A DNA stretch of 39,469 bases, from the NCBI GenBank assembly GCA_030596125.1, contig JAUVKT010000016.1, positions 1 to 39,469 of the forward strand, in the 5' to 3' direction. The translations under genes and the position numbers were made by a program. The stretch's first letter is position 1. Each line of letters begins with the position of its first letter. Origin of the DNA: Bacteroidales bacterium. GTDB lineage: Bacteria; Bacteroidota; Bacteroidia; Bacteroidales; VadinHA17. The notes beneath the pieces were generated by a model, which was not told the DNA's origin, did not search any database, and worked only from the letters and a program-made list of their open reading frames with translations. This document shows, piece by piece, positions 34,501-39,469 of the stretch.

Positions 34501-34877
34501 AGAAAAAGGAAGATATGAACGGAACCCTTGAAATTGATCGTAATAGCCTGACAAATGGTGATTATATACTTGAGACAATTGCTGCCGACAGGATGCCTAT
34601 TGGAATATCATCCCGAATGGGAGAGTCATTTACTATGCATAAGCAAAAGCTTGAAAAAGGAGTTGTTTACTATCTGTTCTCTGATGGATACAGTGATCAG
34701 TTTGGAGGTGTAGCAGGAAGAAAATTCCTTAAGAAAAATCTTAAAAAGCTGGTTCTAGATATACAGGGCGAACCAATGGAGCAGCAAAAGGATCTGCTTG
34801 ATAAAAGGCTGATTGAATGGATGGGTGAATTTGAGCAGGTTGACGATATTCTTGTTGTTGGAGTTAGGGCAATCTGA
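31554..34877 (+). CDS. Transmembrane sensor with beta-propeller and SpoIIE/PP2C phosphatase output
   Basis: The 1,107-residue protein has a signal peptide of about 21 residues, then a two-component-regulator-type propeller (repeats such as DNRGVMYFGNESKGIIEYDG, NKLWFATGNPNGLY, DGKIIIATNNGIYKF) to about residue 640. A Y_Y_Y domain follows near 700-770 (YSYMIEGFDNDWSNW and FPQGKYKFKIKA), then one membrane helix at about 778-801 and a short coiled coil (TERTEEVVRQKEELE). The cytosolic SpoIIE phosphatase domain runs from about 845, with GDFYWI, AADCTGHGVPGAFMS and the metal-binding DDILVVGV at the end. It should turn an extracellular ligand signal into Ser/Thr dephosphorylation. The SpoIIE target is unknown; no anti-sigma antagonist gene lies next to it. 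Confidence 0.92.
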   Translation: MKRKVLFVIIVLFAIQITNGQVNIEGTPIIHSYNTMITGGHEQNHSIMRDNRGVMYFGNESKGIIEYDGVNWRIIPVSNNPRILALEKDPEGTIFISGPYELGYLRPGMAGNLEYVSLIPKVDSMILERMGDVFDIQYFDGEIYYCTKDRLFVYNKATDELRNIHNGDDFYTAIRLFSVHDKLIVADNRSGLVELTGDTLKFLPGGEKFSRIISLSILEYNSTKVLVGTYNYGIILYDIVSGEVDPGFVDSELNEQLKIDHVYNGVKLPDGNFAFGTTAGGVYIFDASGNLVEKYSNTTSPLEDDQIWAIYLDTVNGSNNQLWINSYGYINRVSYNVPFRILGQENNLTYALNDLCEFNGTLYVSGDKGILKRNYLEEKVYFTKIEGINDQTFSLVPFKSDGREFLLAGTIDGLYIINEKDECRLLSDLLSNKPPDYSPANVKSIRKSDEYEGLFFLGLNRNIRIIRYQNKRWYIVNDVNDNIIGSVQSIIEESENKLWFATGNPNGLYTLFMNETDTIVSEYTGNELADIQINFVTDIDGKIIIATNNGIYKFNPDSGLFEPDKQLMNKTLDNLNYYNVWALRSNYNFVSGEDYQNFDFIVTPDSSDIVTPLLLLPKTTTFDLLCMDNLIWLPKSKEIYVFDCENLDNYVDQNDVLIRKVVISRDSVIFWGTFFEINEHGNHIPVKHQTLMQIPKISHSYNDISFQWSSNNLVVEDSTVYSYMIEGFDNDWSNWAKVYYKDYTNFPQGKYKFKIKARTLTRVVSDVTVYEFEILRPWYLSVVAIIGYVILGVLFIWLIIKIYTRRLINENIRLEGIVTERTEEVVRQKEELEDSIHYASRIQRAILPSETALQGKVEDYFILFKPRDIVSGDFYWISEKGPRLFIVAADCTGHGVPGAFMSILGISFLDEIINKSDTADTDKILNELRLHITNSLKQMGESDEETKDGMDLGLLMINHSEESIEFSGAYNPCWKVRPMTDDEKKEDMNGTLEIDRNSLTNGDYILETIAADRMPIGISSRMGESFTMHKQKLEKGVVYYLFSDGYSDQFGGVAGRKFLKKNLKKLVLDIQGEPMEQQKDLLDKRLIEWMGEFEQVDDILVVGVRAI

Positions 34878-34890
34878 TTAGCTTAAAATA

Positions 34891-37083
34891 CTAGATCTCG
34901 AGGTTTGTAAGTTCGTTTGTTATTTCAAAATCATAGGAAGGATATTCAAAAACAGGAGATCTGTTTTCAGATTCTCCAATGGAGTAACCCCAGACATTTT
35001 TGTACTCCCCCGGATCTTCTCCCATTGCTTCCAATTGCTCGAGATAATTTTGTACAGGTTTGGCCTCAATAATATTTACTCGCCCCATTTTATTAATAAT
35101 AGGACTGTGGTTTCGGGTTGAGTCATGATCAAATTCCAGTATTCTCCTTCCACGCCTTGTAATACCTATGGTTCTGAATGTTAAACTCTTTCCGACACCC
35201 GGAAGATTCATTATATTTCTGTCGGTACTCAGGAAAGGGAGTCTGTTTCTTTTCCTGATAGAATTTATTATTTCTTCAATCTTTTCAGCATTATATGGAA
35301 TGTTAGAAACTATTTCATCCTCAGATGGGGGAACCAATCCAAGGATTTTCTCCTCTACCTGCTCCTGTATTGCCCTTTCGTTTGTTGCAAAGTTATGGTA
35401 GTTTTCCATATATCCTTTTACACTGAATGTGTAATAAGTAAGGATCCCAATATCATTTAGTGTTTTTCGTAGTTTTGCAGCAAATCCCCGCCTCGATGCA
35501 GCAGCCGTAAACACCATCTGGTTTACAGTCAGCCATCCTGCTGCACTCAGTTTCTTTACGGTTTTAACAACTTCAGGAGTAATTTCCATTGGAGAGACAA
35601 AGTGAGTTTGTATAATAAACTGTTTTATACCTGCTTCACTCCCTTTTTTTCTGAAATCAACCAGGATGTCAATCAGATCATCATTGAATCTCTGTGGAAT
35701 ATATACAGGTAACCTTGTGCCAAGTCTTACCCTTAGCATTTCAGCATATTTCAGACCGTCGGGTTTCAGTTTGTTTAATTCCCGTTTTCTTAAGGTCATT
35801 TTATAAACAGCATCAAGTATCTCCTGAAGTGATTTATTCGTACTCATAAAGGCGTCACCCCCGGTTATAAGAATATCCCTTAGCTGGCTGTCAGATTCAA
35901 AGTATTTCATAAGCCAGGAGAGTTTATCCTCCCATCTCTCGTTTGGTAATAGTTTGTCCAGGTTGAAGTTTAGCCTTCCTTTTTGAAAATCATACATCCT
36001 CTGGCATGATACACAAAGTCCGCCACATGCCCGTCCTGCTGTATCAGGAATTAGAATTGCAACCTCCGGATAGCGTCTGTGAATATTATTACTGTTAGGC
36101 AATAGCCAACCAGCAGCATTTGGCTTGCCGGGTTCTACCCTGTCCTCTTTTTCCCAGGCTACAATCGAGCCAAATTCATTGATAAGTTCCTTGCTGTAAA
36201 GCACATAGTCGCGCAAGGTAAGATCACTGTACCTGAGTGAAACCGGGGCATTTACATTCAGCAGTGAAAGATAATATGGGTTTACAAAGAATGGGATGCC
36301 GGAATCTCTTGCCTCTTCAAGAAGATGCATTGTATCAGGATCAAGGGAATAATCAAGCATCTCATTAAGTAGTGCGGGACTTCGGACGGCAAATTTAAGG
36401 TGGAATATATGCTGCTCGTCCCACCATTTACTTGCAAGATTAAATTTCTTTTTAGCAGATAAACCGGGTTCGAAACTAAACCTTTTTGAAGATATTAAGT
36501 CGTTATCGATATTCTTGATAATAACTTTGATTATGCGTTCTTTGTTCTCCCTGCGCATATTAATTATCTCAGGATCCAATCCGGACGGATGTCTGTCCAT
36601 CCACTCCAGAACCATCTTTTTTGTTGGTTTTTCCCTTTTCTCGCTACCGGTAAACTGTCTCAAAAGATGGATCATATCCAAAAAAAACTCAGGTTTCGCA
36701 CCGCCTTTCCCATGATGGGAGGCACTCCATACGAGATGTATAGGGTCAGAAACCGATTCCTTTATCTTCTTATTAAGATTCTCAAAAATGCGCCCTGCAT
36801 TATTAACATAGTCAAGCAATCTGATGGCTCCTACCTCTCTCCATGTTAATGACTTATATATTTCTCTTCCGGTTTTTCTATATTCAAAGTATTCAATCGC
36901 ATCTTCATGACCATCCTTCATCCAGTCCATAACCCACTTGTAAACCGCCCTGTTTGCCTCTTCACTGCTCTTTGCCTCCTTAATAATTTTTGCAAATTTC
37001 TTGTTCTCATCAAAAAGCTGCCAAAGGAGTTTTTGCGATTTTGGTGTTATTGTTATCTTATCTATAATGTCGATTAAATTCAT
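34891..37083 (-). CDS. KamA-like radical SAM/PLP aminomutase family protein, long form
   Basis: The 730-residue protein has the radical SAM cluster motif CGGLCVSC (Cys353, Cys357, Cys360), the GGDA motif at 408-411, and a PLP-type lysine Lys632 in LPGVGKSL, in the order of lysine 2,3-aminomutase. It is some 300 residues longer than the classic KamA, mostly through an N-terminal extension of about 260. Residues that bind the substrate amine in KamA (Asp in CDLSEG) read VKGYMEN here, and the HLNHP motif reads HFVSP. So it is unlikely to be an ordinary lysine 2,3-aminomutase. It is convergent with the phosphatase gene. A different amino acid or peptide substrate is possible. Confidence 0.85.
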   Translation of the reverse strand: MNLIDIIDKITITPKSQKLLWQLFDENKKFAKIIKEAKSSEEANRAVYKWVMDWMKDGHEDAIEYFEYRKTGREIYKSLTWREVGAIRLLDYVNNAGRIFENLNKKIKESVSDPIHLVWSASHHGKGGAKPEFFLDMIHLLRQFTGSEKREKPTKKMVLEWMDRHPSGLDPEIINMRRENKERIIKVIIKNIDNDLISSKRFSFEPGLSAKKKFNLASKWWDEQHIFHLKFAVRSPALLNEMLDYSLDPDTMHLLEEARDSGIPFFVNPYYLSLLNVNAPVSLRYSDLTLRDYVLYSKELINEFGSIVAWEKEDRVEPGKPNAAGWLLPNSNNIHRRYPEVAILIPDTAGRACGGLCVSCQRMYDFQKGRLNFNLDKLLPNERWEDKLSWLMKYFESDSQLRDILITGGDAFMSTNKSLQEILDAVYKMTLRKRELNKLKPDGLKYAEMLRVRLGTRLPVYIPQRFNDDLIDILVDFRKKGSEAGIKQFIIQTHFVSPMEITPEVVKTVKKLSAAGWLTVNQMVFTAAASRRGFAAKLRKTLNDIGILTYYTFSVKGYMENYHNFATNERAIQEQVEEKILGLVPPSEDEIVSNIPYNAEKIEEIINSIRKRNRLPFLSTDRNIMNLPGVGKSLTFRTIGITRRGRRILEFDHDSTRNHSPIINKMGRVNIIEAKPVQNYLEQLEAMGEDPGEYKNVWGYSIGESENRSPVFEYPSYDFEITNELTNLEI

Positions 37084-37264
37084 AATTATATAAATATTCT
37101 CAAATATTTATAACACATTGGTAATAAACCATATAGCATATATGGCTTTGGGATTGTAAAATTAATAAAAATAATAGTAATAGGCAAGATTAAGAGAAGA
37201 GAAGAGTGGGAGCCTGGAGTAAGCGAAACAAGTACGAATTTCCATTATCGTTTATCCCTTTTAC

Positions 37265-37277
37265 ACCCAACCTTTTT
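37265..37277 (+). promoter_or_regulatory. ACCCAACC-T-tract box upstream of the sigma gene
   Basis: ACCCAACCTTTTT lies 51 bases before the sigma-factor start. The same box occurs at 38423, before the thioredoxin-like gene. The AAC core resembles the -35 element of ECF-sigma promoters, so it may be an autoregulated site. The spacing to any -10 differs between the two copies, so this is tentative. Confidence 0.45.
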
Positions 37278-37327
37278 GCTGTTAAATTATCCTTATATTA
37301 GAAGTCCATAGTAAAAGAAGCAGGGAT

Positions 37328-37870
37328 TTGAAGAAAATTATCGCGGGCTGCATACGACGAGATGTTAAATCTCAGAAAGATTTATATGATAGGTTTGCAC
37401 CATTAATGTTAAGCCTTTGTAACAGGTATGCAAAAAACAGATCGGATGCGAAAGACATCTTTCAGGAAGGTTTTTTAAAAGTGTTTGAGAATATTCGACA
37501 ACTAAGGAATGCTGAAGCTGTGCAATGGTGGATGAAAAGAATATTTGTAAATGAAGCATTTATGTTTTATAAAAAACGAACAAGATTACACCTTGTTGAT
37601 GATATAACTTTATTGGAGAACCGTATAAGTGACGATATCAATGATGATATTTTAAATAAAATGGAAACAGATGAGCTTACACGGATTATTCAAAATTTAC
37701 CGGAGAGGATGCGAATGGTTTTCAACATGCATATTATTGAAGGTTTTTCTCATCAGGAAATTGCTGATATGTTAGAAATTTCCGTGGGTACATCAAAATC
37801 CCATTTACATGATGCGAGAAAACAATTACAACGTAATTTTATTATTAAAAAGGTCATGTTATACAGATAG
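37328..37870 (+). CDS. RNA polymerase sigma factor, sigma-70 family (ECF type)
   Basis: The 180-residue protein begins at TTG (KKIIAGCIRRDVKSQKDLYD); no ATG lies between the upstream in-frame stop and this point. Region 2 shows YDRFAPLMLSLCNRYAKN and DIFQEGFLKVFENI. Region 4 shows LPERMRMVFNMHIIEGFSH followed by the helix-turn-helix EIADMLEISVGTSKSHLHDA. Regions 1 and 3 are absent, as in ECF factors. It is followed 29 bases later by a membrane protein that looks like its anti-sigma partner. The ACCCAACC box in front suggests self-activation. Confidence 0.9.
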   Translation: MKKIIAGCIRRDVKSQKDLYDRFAPLMLSLCNRYAKNRSDAKDIFQEGFLKVFENIRQLRNAEAVQWWMKRIFVNEAFMFYKKRTRLHLVDDITLLENRISDDINDDILNKMETDELTRIIQNLPERMRMVFNMHIIEGFSHQEIADMLEISVGTSKSHLHDARKQLQRNFIIKKVMLYR

Positions 37871-37899
37871 CATGACCATGAAAAATACATTATAAACAT

Positions 37900-38352
37900 A
37901 TGAACAAATCTTTACCAAATAATCATTTTGATAATTTTTTCAGGGACAGATATAAAAAACATACCATTATTCCTGAAAAAGAGTTGTGGGAAAATATCAA
38001 CGGCCACATGAACAAAAAGAGACTTATTATCTCTTTAAGAAAAATACAACGATTGAAGATCGCTGTTGCAGTTTTTGCCTTTGCCCTTATCGGAACATTA
38101 TCTCTTATTGTAACAGATTTAATTAAACAGGAAAATGTAACTACAGATATACAAGAACAAACAGTGCCCGATTTACCTGCTAAGACCAAATCCGAAAAAC
38201 CTTTGAAATTATCGGTTCGTAAAGCTGACTTATCATACCAGGAGATGGAAGAACATAATATTCCGGAAATTGATTCTTCAGAAGTTATCTTATCTCAAAA
38301 AACTGATAGTAATACAGACAATATCAATTCTCCTGTAGTTGTCACAAAATAA
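37900..38352 (+). CDS. Single-pass membrane protein, probable anti-sigma-type partner
   Basis: The 150-residue protein has a charged N-terminal cytosolic part (NNHFDNFFRDRYKKHTIIPEKELWENI), one membrane helix at about 53-73 and an extracytoplasmic tail of about 75 residues rich in Glu, Lys and Ser. The FDNFFRDRY...P...LWENI pattern is like the N-terminus of Bacteroidota membrane proteins encoded right after ECF sigma genes, many of which continue into a long outer-membrane-type domain that is missing here. I see no zinc-binding anti-sigma motif. The start is the ATG after a leader (37872-37899) nearly identical to that of the GH109 gene. Confidence 0.65.
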   Translation: MNKSLPNNHFDNFFRDRYKKHTIIPEKELWENINGHMNKKRLIISLRKIQRLKIAVAVFAFALIGTLSLIVTDLIKQENVTTDIQEQTVPDLPAKTKSEKPLKLSVRKADLSYQEMEEHNIPEIDSSEVILSQKTDSNTDNINSPVVVTK

Positions 38353-38394
38353 GATTATCCGTAATTTCTCTGACAACATCTATATCAGGTTTTA

Positions 38395-38418
38395 TATACT
38401 CAATCTCTATACTCAATC
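38395..38418. repeat. Perfect 11-bp direct repeat next to a promoter box
   Basis: TATACTCAATC occurs twice with two bases between copies (38395-38405, 38408-38418), five bases before the ACCCAACC box. Tandem sites of this kind in front of a promoter often bind a regulator; none is identified here. Confidence 0.55.
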
Positions 38419-38422
38419 ATTG

Positions 38423-38436
38423 ACCCAACCTTTTTT
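38423..38436 (+). promoter_or_regulatory. Second ACCCAACC-T-tract box
   Basis: ACCCAACCTTTTTT lies 77 bases before the start of the thioredoxin-like gene and repeats the box at 37265 in front of the sigma gene. It is a candidate target of the neighbouring sigma factor. Confidence 0.45.
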
Positions 38437-38513
38437 AGTTATGTTAATCTTTATTATTACAGACGTCTATTCGGAATTTAATTAATTTAAATTATTTAAA
38501 AAAAATCAGTATT

Positions 38514-38930
38514 ATGAAAAATGTAAAAAAAGTAACAAGCATTACTCTGGGAATAATATTTATTTTCATAACAGGATTGGGGTTTTCAAATGTTCTTGGT
38601 CAGGAAAAAGAATCACTTACGTTATATGCTGTAATGTTCCATTCTGATAACTGTGCTGACAGCAAGGCTATGGCGCTTAAAGTTAAAGACTTACAAGCCA
38701 ATCTGGAAGGTAAGCAAGTGGAATTCATAAAATTCGATTTTTCTACTAATGAATCAAGAGAAAAGACCCGGGTTCTGGCAAACAAACTTGGACTTAGCAA
38801 AGTATTAGCTTCCAATGTGGGAACTGGCTTTGTAGTGTTGGTAGATTCAAAAAGCAAAGAGAAAAAGGCTATTCTAACAACAAAGCAGTCTTCGGATGAA
38901 ATGCTTGCCATCGTTATTAAGAATCTCTAG
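38514..38930 (+). CDS. Exported thioredoxin-fold protein with a single cysteine
   Basis: The 138-residue protein has a hydrophobic signal segment (about 8-28) ending near VLGQ, then a domain with thioredoxin-like spacing: LTLYAVMFHSDNCADSKAM, VEFIKFDFSTNESRE, TGFVVLVDSKSKEK. The place of the CxxC redox motif holds NCADS, that is one cysteine only, so a normal disulfide reductase role is unlikely. It may bind a thiol or metal or form mixed disulfides. It follows the sigma and anti-sigma-like genes in the same direction and has the same ACCCAACC box, so it may be part of their regulon. It is followed by an intrinsic terminator. Confidence 0.7.
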   Translation: MKNVKKVTSITLGIIFIFITGLGFSNVLGQEKESLTLYAVMFHSDNCADSKAMALKVKDLQANLEGKQVEFIKFDFSTNESREKTRVLANKLGLSKVLASNVGTGFVVLVDSKSKEKKAILTTKQSSDEMLAIVIKNL

Positions 38931-38980
38931 CCCGTGATTATTTATTGTCAGGTAAACAGAATTCGAAGAAGATGAATGAG

Positions 38981-39012
38981 AGCAAGGATCTTGAAAAGGT
39001 TCTTGCTTTTTT
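38981..39012 (+). terminator. Intrinsic terminator after the thioredoxin-like gene
   Basis: A 12-pair stem with AGCAAG and CTTGCT at its base and a three-base loop spans 38981-39007. It includes two G-T pairs and is followed by a T-tract to 39012. It lies 50 bases after the stop. Confidence 0.85.
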
Positions 39013-39037
39013 AATATAATATTTTTTTACCAAGCCT

Positions 39038-39154
<117 letters not shown>

Positions 39155-39242
39155 TTATTTATAATTAAACAAAATTAGGCAAACCTTGCCTATATCATGT
39201 TAGTAAACATCCCTTTGACATGCTTTATTATGAACCGAGCAT

Positions 39243-39291
39243 GACAAAATTTTATCTATTTTGACACACAGTGGAATGATTAAATTTTGTC
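39243..39291. repeat. 14-bp inverted repeat around a 21-base loop
   Basis: GACAAAATTTTATC (39243-39256) and GATTAAATTTTGTC (39278-39291) are inverted copies with one mismatch. They could form an AT-rich hairpin or a regulator site. They sit between the tandem repeat and the last partial ORF. Confidence 0.5.
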
Positions 39292-39332
39292 TTGCGAGCT
39301 GCATGTGACCATTGAAAATAAATTATTAACAC

Positions 39333-39401
39333 ATGAAACAGTCATGGCAAGGAATATTGGCACACAGGCGGATGATTATTCAGGTAGCTGCAAATATGTA
39401 A
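39333..39401 (+). CDS. Possible 22-residue small ORF behind a conserved leader
   Basis: An ATG at 39333 follows a leader (39308-39332) closely resembling the leaders of the GH109 gene and of the 37900 gene. The frame encodes 22 residues (MKQSWQGILAHRRM..., ending VAANM) before TAA. It has no recognisable feature. It may be a remnant of a gene interrupted here, or chance. Confidence 0.25.
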   Translation: MKQSWQGILAHRRMIIQVAANM

Positions 39402-39419
39402 CTTAGTAGTAAAAAAGAT

Positions 39420-39469
39420 ATGCCTAAAAAGAATCAATACATAGAATATGAGCAAGTAATAGAACGTGG
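39420..39469 (+). CDS. Start of an ORF, possibly an IS110-type transposase
   Basis: The last 50 bases encode MPKKNQYIEYEQVIERG and run off the window. The phrase YEQVIERG at this distance from the start resembles N-termini of IS110-family transposases, in which it is followed by a GIDVHK-type catalytic start; that part lies outside. With so few residues the call is weak. Confidence 0.3.
   Translation, partial: MPKKNQYIEYEQVIER

Noticed and set aside
37084-37327. Gap before the sigma gene as a hidden gene or RNA
   Set aside because: Both strands are stop-rich, and apart from the ACCCAACC box I saw no stable hairpin, promoter pair or RNA family pattern.
39261-39286. TTGACA followed by TAAATT, like a sigma-70 promoter in front of the last ORF
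   Set aside because: The spacing is 14 bases, short of the usual 16-18, and the phylum does not use this consensus. TAAATTTTG is also one base too long for TAnnTTTG.

Overview
The window reads as chromosomal DNA of a Bacteroidota (Bacteroidetes) member, probably a Bacteroidales/Marinilabiliales-type environmental or fermentative bacterium. The signs are several promoters of the phylum-specific form TTTG-N19-21-TAnnTTTG, a gingipain-family (C25) protease ending in a type IX secretion-like sorting domain, many Tat-type Gfo/Idh/MocA oxidoreductases, a DUF1080 lipoprotein, a DUF6132 protein, A-rich translation leaders, and GTCATTYYGA-type dispersed palindromes. The base composition looks AT-rich throughout. 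I saw no rRNA, tRNA, CRISPR array or phage module.

Layout. (1) 1-5332, minus strand: an operon with a TetR regulator, an outer-membrane barrel, an ABC ATPase, two FtsX-type permeases and a LolA-like periplasmic protein cut by the window edge. Together these look like an envelope-spanning export or lipid/lipoprotein trafficking cassette. (2) 5501-9088: cell-envelope housekeeping (MltG, MurB), a GT4 glycosyltransferase and a DUF6132 membrane protein. (3) 9209-13270: a GH109-type enzyme, an aldehyde ferredoxin oxidoreductase and a methyltransferase. (4) 13279-16738, minus strand: a gamma-glutamyltransferase gene broken by an internal deletion, and a Cache hybrid histidine kinase. (5) 16918-19689: CYTH protein, class IV aminotransferase, small conserved protein, and an AmrS-type radical SAM enzyme whose conserved N-terminus has no ATG, GTG or TTG start. 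(6) 19898-26880: a sugar-oxidation locus (DoxX, three Gfo/Idh/MocA proteins, a TIM-barrel isomerase-like protein, a DUF1080 hydrolase) that fits an envelope 3-keto-glycoside pathway. (7) 27005-34877: HD hydrolase, the 1,261-residue C25 protease, and a propeller/SpoIIE transmembrane phosphatase. (8) 34891-38930: a long KamA-like radical SAM/PLP protein, then a sigma factor, an anti-sigma-like membrane protein and a secreted thioredoxin-like protein. (9) 38931-39469: terminator, 7-bp tandem repeat, inverted repeat, and the first codons of what may be an IS110-type transposase.

Features that stand out at the level of the whole window: six of seven convergent gene pairs end within 13 bases of each other or overlap; four or five start codons share nearly the same A-rich leader; and several genes appear to use non-ATG starts. 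The best candidates for under-described biology are the DoxX-linked sugar oxidation locus, the LolA/FtsX/barrel cassette, the substrate-site-divergent KamA homologue, and the AmrS gene with an apparent ATT or CTG start.
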